5,454 bases of DNA from CAYVUI01 sp964454745 (GCA_964454745.1 CAYVUI010000177.1:1-5454); one strand, 5' to 3'. Numbered from the stretch's first letter, positions 1 through 5,454 are shown. The notes: generated by a model from the sequence alone, not told the origin. Numbers and translations: made by a program.

Positions 1-441
1 CAGAGCTCCAATAACCAAACTGGCTGTAATAAGGGCTAATTGTGCCATGATGACTTCTCGCGAAGCACCAGTCTCAAAAAGCCCTTTAATCATACCCACA
101 GACTGGAAAATCCCCCAAATTGATGTAATCACATTATAAACAACAAATATTTTTGTCAAAATCGCGGAAGCAACCATTTTGATTACATTTATAGGACTGT
201 TAAATAAGTCTAAAATCCCATCAAAAACAGCCATGGCAGCAATTGCCCATGTACCCCAAGAAAACAAATATGATATATATTCTGAAAAACCAGCTGCAAT
301 CTGTCCTCCAGTAAGGGCATTTCCTAATCCAATACTTATTATTGAATACATCACAGCTTGAATAGAAACTCCCGCAATTGCACCAGCTAATGTAGCAAAA
401 TTGCCCGTTGGGTCGATATTATTCACCGGATTATTGTGGCA
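1..441 (-). pseudogene. RHS repeat-associated core C-terminal fragment, hydrophobic tip, truncated at both ends here
   Basis: Read from 441 down to 1, the minus strand is open for 147 codons and starts CHNNPVNNIDPTG. That is the end of the RHS/YD-repeat core, which in this family reads roughly Y-x-x-N-N-P-V-N-x-x-D-P-x-G and marks the border between the conserved shell and the variable C-terminal tip. After DPTG come several hydrophobic stretches (about residues 15-40, 48-73, 93-115 and 131-147), resembling the membrane-like or pretoxin part of RHS tips. The codon just upstream (442-444) is an in-frame TAA, and none of the expected core (the RYYDPxxGRF part) is found before it, so the gene is cut here. 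It continues past the left edge, so its end and any toxin domain are unseen. Base composition is clearly more AT-rich than the genes to the right. It is either an RHS gene broken by the neighbouring element or a displaced orphan tip cassette. The RHS identity is fairly sure; the tip's function is unknown. Confidence 0.75.
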
Positions 442-514
442 TTAAAAACGGGTAAGGAAAATCGGCGTTATAGGCACTTTTTTGATATACTTTTCAAAGA
501 GCAATCATGGCAGC

Positions 515-520
515 ATTATA
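515..520 (-). promoter_or_regulatory. Perfect TATAAT box reading toward the RHS fragment
   Basis: The minus strand carries a consensus -10 hexamer, TATAAT, between the terminator and the RHS fragment. No good -35 is found at 16-18 bp spacing (the best candidates are TCGTTA-like), and no extended TG is present. If active it would transcribe out of the element into the RHS remnant. This is a weak call based on one hexamer. Confidence 0.2.
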
Positions 521-546
521 CCCGATTCAACAGAAAATAACGACAT

Positions 547-569
547 AAAAAAACAGGCAGAATGCCTGT
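547..569 (-). terminator. Intrinsic (Rho-independent) terminator of the recombinase operon
   Basis: On the minus strand a perfect 7-bp stem (ACAGGCA / TGCCTGT, bases 563-569 and 553-559) with a 3-nt loop is followed by an uninterrupted T run (A547-A553 on the plus strand). It lies about 35 bases past the stop codon of the last recombinase gene. It is the expected end of the leftward transcript, and it isolates the element's operon from the RHS remnant. Confidence 0.85.
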
Positions 570-603
570 ATGAGTACATCAGATTGTAATTATGAGGGTG
601 GTT

Positions 604-1530
604 TTAATGGTTCATTTCTCGCGGGTGATACTCCCTGTGTTCTTTCTTTAAATCGGTAATGGTTAAGTCGCAATAGACATGGGTGCTCCGCAGGGATGAA
701 TGGCCCAGCAGATCCTTGACGTGAACAATATTGGCATGGTTCTTAATCATTTCAGTCGCACAGGATCGTCTGAATGTATGCGGCGTGATATGCTTGTCAA
801 TACCGCTTTGTTTGGCATACCGTTCGATCATTTCGGCGAGAGCGGATTTACTGAGCCGGTTTCCCTTCTTACTGAGGAACAATGCATCCTGCTGATCGGA
901 TCGGAAGAATTCACACCGGATGCCTTTGATGTAGTTTTCCAGATACTTTTTGGCGATATGCCCCAGGGGTACAATTCGATCCCTGCCTCCCTTGCCCTCG
1001 TTGATCCGGATGGTTCGTTCATTAAAGTCAATATCCCTGATATTCAGGCCAAGCAGTTCCTCCCGCCTGATGCCCGTGGAATACAACACCTCGATAATCG
1101 TTCGATCTCGATATCCGATGTGTGTATTGGTATCCGGACAGGACAGGAACTGGATCACTTCTTCATCCGTCAAGGCCGATTTGGGCAGCCGTTTGGGTTC
1201 TTTGGCATTGTCTTCATGCTCCACGGGATCGGTGGTAATGTACCCATTTCTTTTGAGGAATCCGAAGAAGCAGCGCAATGAGTTCAGGTGATGATTCTGG
1301 GTGGTGACTGAATCCCGCCGGTTCCGTGCATTGATACGGTGGTGGCGATACTTGCGGTACTCCTGAATGTGGTGCTTGGTAATCTGTCGAACATCATCCA
1401 GATCATATTTGTCGACATAGTCAATGAACTTTTGAAGCTTGAACAGGTGCAGTTTGATGGTATTATCTGAACGGTATAACACCTGCATGTACTCTTTAAA
1501 TTCCTTCAGCAGCGGGTAAAAGTTAATCAT
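604..1530 (-). CDS. Tyrosine recombinase/integrase A (downstream member of an overlapping pair)
   Basis: Site-specific recombinase of the XerC/XerD-like phage integrase family, which cuts and rejoins DNA through a 3'-phosphotyrosine. With this start it has 308 residues. Residues 1-100 form the helical core-binding (SAM-like) domain and about 118-300 the catalytic domain. All active-site residues are visible: R155 (STGIRREEL), K180 (EGKGGRDR), H251 and R254 (HTFRRS), H277 (LLGHSS) and Y286, nine residues after H277. The tail ends HREYHPREMNH. I chose the ATG at 1530 because it overlaps the upstream recombinase stop by 8 nt (ATGATTAA), has an AAAGGG six bases upstream and gives a length matching its neighbour. 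An in-frame ATG at 1599 would add 23 residues inside the upstream gene. The overlap implies translational coupling, and an intrinsic terminator follows. The enzyme looks intact; its recombination site is not known. Confidence 0.93.
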   Translation of the reverse strand: MINFYPLLKEFKEYMQVLYRSDNTIKLHLFKLQKFIDYVDKYDLDDVRQITKHHIQEYRKYRHHRINARNRRDSVTTQNHHLNSLRCFFGFLKRNGYITTDPVEHEDNAKEPKRLPKSALTDEEVIQFLSCPDTNTHIGYRDRTIIEVLYSTGIRREELLGLNIRDIDFNERTIRINEGKGGRDRIVPLGHIAKKYLENYIKGIRCEFFRSDQQDALFLSKKGNRLSKSALAEMIERYAKQSGIDKHITPHTFRRSCATEMIKNHANIVHVKDLLGHSSLRSTHVYCDLTITDLKKEHREYHPREMNH

Positions 1531-2440
1531 CGCTGGCCCTTTCTCGTGGATGGCATTCGCGATGTACCTGTTTGACATCGTTGGCAACAAGCCGAACATA
1601 CCGCTTCATGGTATCGGGCGATGAATGCCCCAATAATTTCTGAACGAACCTGGGGCTGGATCCGGCCTGGATCATATGCGTGGCACAACTGCGTCGAATG
1701 GTATGTACGGATACGGGCTTGTTCAAAAACTGGTGGCCATAGGTATTGACCAGCCGCTGCAGGGATTCTTTCGATAGAGGTTTGCTATTGCGAACGGTGA
1801 TAAACAGGTAGCCATGATCCTTTTCAGGGTTGATTTTAACGGCACGGACTTCTTTGAGGTAACGCTGAATCCATAGACAAGCGGCCTGGCCCAGGGGAAG
1901 CAATCGATCCTTCGCTCCCTTGCCCAGATTAATACGAAGAATGCCCTGGCTGAAATCCACATCCTGAACCTGTAAATCCAAACACTCCTGGCGTCGGATG
2001 GCAGCCGAATACAACAATTCGAGGATAGCCTTGTTCCGTATGCCGACAAGATTGGAGGTATCGGGGGCATCGAGCAATTGCTTCATTTCAGAGGGGCTCA
2101 GGATATTGACCGGCAGCGTCTTGTCGGCTACCGGGTACACCAATTCCTGGGCGGGATTCATCAGGATCACATCGATGTCCTCGAGGAATTTGAAGTAATG
2201 TTTGAAGGCCCGTATCTTGGTGATGACGGTGTTGGTGCTGTATTTGTCATTGAGAATGGATTGATACGTTCTAAGGTGCCCGGTGGTGATATGATTGACG
2301 GCCGATACCCGTTGGGATAAAAGCCACCCGAACAGATCATGGAGTGCCTGCTGGTTCATCTGGATGGTTTTCTGTGAATATCCCAATACCCGACACGCCT
2401 CACTGAACGCATCCATATTGTCCTGTTTTAAAGTATGCAT
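1523..2440 (-). CDS. Tyrosine recombinase/integrase B (upstream member of the pair)
   Basis: A second XerC/XerD-like tyrosine recombinase of 305 residues. An N-terminal helical core-binding domain (about 8-90) precedes the catalytic domain (about 112-295). The full catalytic set is present: R149 (SAAIRRQE), K174 (LGKGAKDR), H246 and R249 (HTIRRS), H272 (LLGHSS) and Y281, again nine residues after the histidine. It shares RRSCAT, LLGHSS and the tail HRE(Y/C)HPRE with recombinase A, so the two are paralogues, but they differ enough that they may bind different half-sites as XerC and XerD do. The start is firm: AGGAG at 2449-2453 lies 8 nt before the ATG. Its stop lies inside the start of recombinase A. 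A 134-nt leader separates it from the ATPase gene, with short repeats and a micro-ORF that could tune its expression. It appears intact. Confidence 0.93.
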   Translation of the reverse strand: MHTLKQDNMDAFSEACRVLGYSQKTIQMNQQALHDLFGWLLSQRVSAVNHITTGHLRTYQSILNDKYSTNTVITKIRAFKHYFKFLEDIDVILMNPAQELVYPVADKTLPVNILSPSEMKQLLDAPDTSNLVGIRNKAILELLYSAAIRRQECLDLQVQDVDFSQGILRINLGKGAKDRLLPLGQAACLWIQRYLKEVRAVKINPEKDHGYLFITVRNSKPLSKESLQRLVNTYGHQFLNKPVSVHTIRRSCATHMIQAGSSPRFVQKLLGHSSPDTMKRYVRLVANDVKQVHRECHPRERASDD

Positions 2441-2487
2441 ATGGTTTTCTCCTTTCCTGTGCGTAATGATCTCCTATGTATTTTCAT
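2428..2487 (-). CDS. Possible 19-codon leader micro-ORF overlapping the recombinase B start
   Basis: An ATG at 2487 has a textbook GGAGG (2494-2498) six bases upstream and reads MKIHRRSLRTGKEKTICIL before a TAA at 2428-2430. The peptide is rich in basic residues (K, R, H at 8 of the first 14 positions). The frame runs through the recombinase B ribosome site and past its ATG in another frame, so ribosomes translating it would cover or re-initiate at the recombinase start. The GGAGG itself sits in a short palindrome (AAACCT..AGGTTT, 2491-2504). This fits a regulatory leader or coupling peptide. It could also be a chance ORF; nothing links it to a known leader family. Confidence 0.35.
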   Translation of the reverse strand: MKIHRRSLRTGKEKTICIL

Positions 2488-2500
2488 GAAAAACCTCCAG

Positions 2501-2546
2501 GTTTACGCTATCGTTTTTCTTGACAAATCGTTACGTCGTTTTTTAC
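2501..2546. repeat. Imperfect direct repeat in the recombinase leader
   Basis: On the plus strand, TTACG followed by TCGTTTTT occurs twice: at 2503-2518, with a 3-nt CTA insertion between the halves, and at 2531-2543 without it. The copies are about 25-28 bp apart and lie upstream of the recombinase B gene. They may be a protein-binding site (recombinase arm site or regulator operator) or chance in a T-rich stretch. Confidence 0.35.
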
Positions 2547-2548
2547 CG

Positions 2549-2570
2549 CCCACCAAGTACCCACCAGGTG
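2549..2570. repeat. Two tandem 11-bp repeats (CCCACCARGTR) just after the ATPase gene
   Basis: CCCACCAAGTA at 2549-2559 is followed directly by CCCACCAGGTG at 2560-2570, matching at 9 of 11 positions. The period equals about one helical turn, so a bound protein would sit on one face. The second copy contains the dyad CACCAGGTG (2562-2570). They lie between the ATPase stop and the recombinase leader. The function is inferred only from position. Confidence 0.35.
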
Positions 2571-2574
2571 CCCT

Positions 2575-4851
2575 CTACGTTTTCAAAGCCTGGATTTCAC
2601 TGCACAGCGTATCCACATCTTTCAAACCCAACAGGAATTTGGAACCGTCCCTGCCTTCCCCATTGTAATACAGGCAGTAGGAATACTGCTTTCCCTTGCG
2701 GCCATGAACCACCCCCAGGTACTCAAGATCAACCAGCTGCCTGATATGAGTCTTGATTTGATAATCGGACCAGTGAATATGCTCGCGAATCTGCCTGCGT
2801 GTAAATGTAATGTTTCGTTTGTCGGTTTCCATCTCGCCGGCGATGCCATCCACCATCGCATGGATCAGTTCCAATAACCGCCGCGATGGATCGGATAATT
2901 CATCCAGGGTATTGCCAAGTAAACTGTGGGCAATCTCGTTGGCCAGGGCAATATCATCGAGCGAGACCTCGATGTATTCAGTGCCATCGTCGAGCTGTTT
3001 TCTTTCCCGCTGCATCTGGTTGACAAAGGTGATGGCCTTAATAATGGCCATATACTTGGGATGATCACGCCGAACCTGCAAACGATCATCGATATAGCTG
3101 AGGAATTGGGCATACGGATTAAATACCATCACGGGCTGCAGGAGCCGTTGGAAGTTCTGATGCTTATGAATGATCGCCTCCCGCTGTTTCTTTTCCAAAA
3201 AACCGTCCAGCGTTTCCATATACCGCTGGTAGTCAAGAATCCGCCTGGTTTGCTGCGGGGATTCATCCACCGACAGAATAATGAACCGGCTTCGTGTTTC
3301 AGGATTTGTCTCGGGATTGGTTGTTGTCTTAAAGACGGATGTCTTGCATTTTACCACATTCGTCATCGTGGACAATTTACCGGTAACGGCATCCTTGACT
3401 GTCGATTCGATGGTGAGTTCATCCGAGGTAATGAGATTGCGAATGGCATAATCGGCATCCACGGCCCCCTGATCTTCAGCCAGGGCCAATACCTTATGCG
3501 CCAGGGATAGTTCCTTCTTGTAGAACAGGGCCTTTCCCGTCAGGGAAGTCAGTTTTACCAAATCTTCCGGTGGACACAATCGCAAGATCGTATCCTGCAG
3601 CGAGGTTTTGCCTGCCCCGGATCCGGATAATATCATTACCGAGAGTGGATTGTCCATCTTTCGGGATGACATGGCCAGATAGCCCAGCAGCTTATTGACC
3701 TCTTCTCCTACATATCCGCATTGGGCTAGATCTTCGATGATTTGCTGTGCAAGCTTTTCCTGTTTACCAAATTTGAGGGCCTCCCGCTTGTCCTTGTCGG
3801 GGATATTGACAAAGATTTGGCCGCAGTCCTGTTTGCGTTTCTCGATGAAGAATTCAACTTCCGTGATAATACGATCCATGTCATGCCCAATCACCTCACG
3901 ATCCGCTTTATAGAAATCTGCAATTTCCTTGATCAGCGGCTTTCGGGCCTTGGCAGAATACAAATCCAGCGTGTCAATGTGGAATTCCTTGTTCTTTTCG
4001 ATCCGGATATTGGCCCGTAATTTATTGGGAAACGATTCAATGCCCTTGATAATGTATTTCCGGCGGCAGATCTTCAAAATAAAGCCGTCCTCGGTATCTT
4101 CCCGGTAGGCCTGCTCCGACGGCTGTGGTTCCTCACCGCTGCCATAAACGATGGATTCCAAATCATCCGGCGAATTTTTCAGCAAGTAACGATAGGGGGA
4201 TTTCGGCAACTTGGCAATACGATGCTCAAACCTGCCCAATTGGGAACTGATCGCATTTGCCTGGTTTTCGTCATCAAACAAAAGAAGAATCTCTCTTGTG
4301 TGGTTCTGCCGAAACGCCTTGAGGGCATCCTCCGTAATACCGAGAGTGGCATGTACAGAAATCGTATTCGTAATCCCCGCTTGAACCAAGGCCAACGAAT
4401 CAAGAATCGACGGCGTCAGCAAGATCGAGTCCTGGTTCCGGAGCACTTCCAGATTCCAGACACCGGAACCGTTGCCCGGCAGCGTGATTTCGGAATTGGC
4501 GACATCTTGAGTTCGGTAACCATGCAGGTTGACTACCTGCCCATTCTCATCAAAAACCGGGAAAATGACACATTGGCTAAACCGTTCATCCCCTTCGGCA
4601 GTTAAAATGCCCAGGGCCTTCAGCTGCTCAATAATAGGGCCATCTTCAGGGATGATGCGAAACAAACTCCCATTGCTATAGCCAATCCGGAATACATCGA
4701 ACAACACAGGATCGGTAATCCCGCAGTTCTCCAGAAACTGATGAACCGCCGGTTCATCCCTGCAAGTTCGGTGGTAATAGTCCACTACGCGATGGAGCAG
4801 TTTTTGGGCCAGTGGTACTGACTCGACTTGCGTTTTCTTTTTTGTGGCCAT
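2575..4851 (-). CDS. DnaG/TOPRIM-like N-terminus fused to a P-loop ATPase and winged helix; replication-type protein
   Basis: A 758-residue multidomain protein. Residues about 33-115 resemble the DnaG N-terminal catalytic subdomain (LENCGIT, FRIGYSNG, VIFPVFDENGQVVNLHGYR). Residues 141-215 align with TOPRIM (LLTPSILDSLAL, then LLLFDDENQA), but the usual glutamate of motif I is a proline (P147) and the D-x-D is D193-D-E195. No CHC2 zinc finger precedes it, so primase activity is doubtful. The middle holds a Walker A (GSGAGKTS, 410-417), a likely Walker B (VLALAED, 454-460) and a candidate arginine finger (ETRSRF, 518-523). Residues 680-728 look like a winged helix (FTRRQIREHI, then YLGVVHGRKGKQY). 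The start at 4851 is preferred over one 33 codons upstream because it lies 11 nt after the small gene's stop and has AGGA nine bases upstream. It probably unwinds or remodels element DNA. I know no exact family name. Confidence 0.8.
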   Translation of the reverse strand: MATKKKTQVESVPLAQKLLHRVVDYYHRTCRDEPAVHQFLENCGITDPVLFDVFRIGYSNGSLFRIIPEDGPIIEQLKALGILTAEGDERFSQCVIFPVFDENGQVVNLHGYRTQDVANSEITLPGNGSGVWNLEVLRNQDSILLTPSILDSLALVQAGITNTISVHATLGITEDALKAFRQNHTREILLLFDDENQANAISSQLGRFEHRIAKLPKSPYRYLLKNSPDDLESIVYGSGEEPQPSEQAYREDTEDGFILKICRRKYIIKGIESFPNKLRANIRIEKNKEFHIDTLDLYSAKARKPLIKEIADFYKADREVIGHDMDRIITEVEFFIEKRKQDCGQIFVNIPDKDKREALKFGKQEKLAQQIIEDLAQCGYVGEEVNKLLGYLAMSSRKMDNPLSVMILSGSGAGKTSLQDTILRLCPPEDLVKLTSLTGKALFYKKELSLAHKVLALAEDQGAVDADYAIRNLITSDELTIESTVKDAVTGKLSTMTNVVKCKTSVFKTTTNPETNPETRSRFIILSVDESPQQTRRILDYQRYMETLDGFLEKKQREAIIHKHQNFQRLLQPVMVFNPYAQFLSYIDDRLQVRRDHPKYMAIIKAITFVNQMQRERKQLDDGTEYIEVSLDDIALANEIAHSLLGNTLDELSDPSRRLLELIHAMVDGIAGEMETDKRNITFTRRQIREHIHWSDYQIKTHIRQLVDLEYLGVVHGRKGKQYSYCLYYNGEGRDGSKFLLGLKDVDTLCSEIQALKT

Positions 4852-4862
4852 GGTTGTTGATC

Positions 4863-5111
4863 CTAATCCATAAAGTACTGCAAAATGCGGTAGTATTCCT
4901 GAACCATCGAACCGGTGCCTTTGCAGCCATCCAGATGGTATTGCAGGCACTGGGCCATGGAATACACATCCTCCGGGCCATCCGGATCGACGTGATGTTC
5001 TTGTTGGCCATCGGGATTGGAAAGGAGTACTTCGATGGTTTCACTTTTGCGTCCGCGATGGATCGAGGCGGTATATCCCGATCCGGTGAGTTCCATTCTG
5101 GTAATTCGCAT
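4863..5111 (-). CDS. Small protein of unknown function, first gene of the operon
   Basis: An 82-residue reading frame with a strong ribosome site (AGGAG, 8 nt before the ATG). Its stop lies 11 nt before the ATPase start, so it is most likely co-transcribed and co-expressed with it. The protein is mildly acidic, with a strand-rich first half (MRITRMELTG, SETIEVLLSNPDG) and a helical second half (VYSMAQCLQYHLDG, then a hydrophobic QEYYRILQYFMD end). It has no signal peptide, membrane segment or zinc-binding cysteine cluster; only two cysteines are present. I do not recognise a family. Position as first gene of a replication/recombination operon would suit an accessory factor, a directionality factor or a regulator, but no helix-turn-helix is evident. 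The gene itself is well supported by its translation signals and spacing. Confidence 0.7.
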   Translation of the reverse strand: MRITRMELTGSGYTASIHRGRKSETIEVLLSNPDGQQEHHVDPDGPEDVYSMAQCLQYHLDGCKGTGSMVQEYYRILQYFMD

Positions 5112-5273
5112 GATTTTGTCTCCTGAAAAAGTGGTTATTTTTTGTCTTTTATCAACAGGACACAGTTACCTCGAACCGGCAATAAAACCAAGTGAATTAC
5201 TCCACAATAGGCGTTAATTTCGCATGTTTTTCTCGCTTGAAAAAAACGGCACGAAAAACAAACTGTGTATAAC

Positions 5274-5294
5274 ACCGCGACGTGTTCCCGCGGT
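5274..5294. repeat. GC-rich inverted repeat (ACCGCG / CGCGGT, 9-nt loop)
   Basis: A perfect 6-bp dyad, ACCGCG at 5274-5279 and CGCGGT at 5289-5294, sits about 165 bases upstream of the first operon gene. It stands out in its mixed-composition surroundings. No T run follows on either strand, so it is not an intrinsic terminator. It could be an operator or a recombinase or replication protein site. Confidence 0.4.
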
Positions 5295-5411
5295 ATCAAG
5301 TCCACTTTCCTGCAGCGAAGGAACCATGTTTTCGTTTGCGACCGAATCAATTGTCGATTGCTGCCGTTCGCGTTGCCCTGTAACAAAGATAGCGATATAA
5401 AGGAACCATGG

Positions 5412-5454
5412 CATTGGTGGAGGCGGAATCATTGGGCGCCATTGGGCATCATTG
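5412..5454. repeat. 10-bp phased CATTGGGC repeats, cut by the window edge
   Basis: CATTGGGC occurs at 5430-5437 and 5440-5447, and CATTG starts again at 5450 and runs off the edge. A related CATTGG sits at 5412-5417. The 10-bp period is close to one helical turn, as seen in iterons or arrays of binding sites, but only two full copies are visible. A repeat-coding stretch is the alternative. Confidence 0.4.

Larger units (their letters stand above)
5112..5454. other. Non-coding stretch upstream of the operon
   Basis: 343 bases with no convincing gene. It holds an AGGAG ribosome site for the small gene, a GC-rich inverted repeat (5274-5294), a near-palindromic GTGTATAACAC (5265-5275) and phased CATTGGGC repeats at the edge. 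One minus-strand frame stays open from the edge to 5216 (about 79 codons, starting NDAQWRP), but it has no ribosome site, no recognisable domain and odd composition, so I leave it uncalled. A promoter for the leftward operon should lie here. I found no hexamer pair with correct spacing that I would defend; a TTGATA (minus strand, near 5298) and a TTATAC are 21 bp apart, too far. Confidence 0.5.

Noticed and set aside
179..361. 60-codon plus-strand frame inside the RHS fragment
   Set aside because: The minus strand gives 147 uninterrupted codons with the RHS-core signature, which explains this region better.
700..1281. 193-codon open frame on the plus strand
   Set aside because: It lies wholly antisense to recombinase A, which has a complete catalytic motif set; the translation shows no known domain and it has no ribosome site.
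1531..1599. A 23-residue N-terminal extension of recombinase A
   Set aside because: It would lie inside recombinase B; the ATG at 1530 has a ribosome site and the usual short stop/start overlap.
2491..2504. AAACCT/AGGTTT palindrome read as a terminator after the ATPase gene
   Set aside because: The stem is only 5-6 bp and AT-rich, and it contains the micro-ORF ribosome site; a regulatory role is more plausible than termination.
2926..3510. 194-codon open frame on the plus strand
   Set aside because: Antisense shadow of the P-loop ATPase gene, with no recognisable motif.
4852..4950. A 33-residue N-terminal extension of the ATPase protein
   Set aside because: It would overlap the small upstream gene in another frame; the ATG at 4851 sits 11 nt after that gene's stop with an AGGA before it.
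5135..5432. Two minus-strand frames of 72 and 83 codons upstream of the operon
   Set aside because: They overlap each other in different frames, lack ribosome sites and have odd cysteine, tryptophan and arginine content; this is more likely non-coding.
5412..5454. CRISPR array
   Set aside because: The repeat unit is about 8-10 bp with no spacers, far from CRISPR architecture.
1..5454. tRNA or rRNA gene as the integration target
   Set aside because: No cloverleaf, T-loop-like motif or rRNA signature was seen near either side; the visible junction is with the RHS frame.

Overview
The window looks like one edge of an integrated mobile element carried by a bacterium, next to a broken RHS-type gene. 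All convincing genes are on the minus strand, so they are transcribed right to left. The host cannot be named from the sequence. Shine-Dalgarno sites (AGGAG-type), ATG starts, an intrinsic terminator and the RHS protein all say Bacteria. A Gram-negative host is only a guess. Base composition changes across the window: a hand count gives 162 G+C in bases 1-420 (39%), while two 60-base lines sampled inside the element genes give 50% and 52%.

Layout from left to right. Bases 1-441 hold, on the minus strand, an open frame that begins with the RHS-core ending (NNPVNNIDPTG) and runs into a very hydrophobic C-terminal region that leaves the window. It is cut at an in-frame TAA at 442-444, just upstream of the conserved motif. 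Bases 442-603 are non-coding and hold an intrinsic terminator at 547-569 plus a perfect TATAAT box. Bases 604-2440 hold two overlapping tyrosine recombinase genes. Bases 2441-2574 are a structured leader with short repeats and a 19-codon micro-ORF behind a strong Shine-Dalgarno. Bases 2575-4851 encode a 758-residue protein with a DnaG-like (TOPRIM) N-terminal region lacking a zinc finger, a central P-loop ATPase and a C-terminal winged helix. Bases 4863-5111 encode an unrecognised 82-residue protein. Bases 5112-5454 show no convincing gene and probably hold the leader of the operon, a GC-rich inverted repeat and 10-bp phased CATTGGGC repeats cut by the window edge.

The order small protein - replication-like ATPase - recombinase B - recombinase A - terminator, with short spacing (11 nt, a 134-nt leader, then an 8-nt overlap), suggests one transcription unit. 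I infer an integrative element that pairs two XerC/XerD-like recombinases with a replication or remodelling ATPase. No DDE transposase, conjugation gene or cargo gene is visible. The left boundary is probably near 442. The right boundary lies beyond the window, since no RHS 5' part appears.
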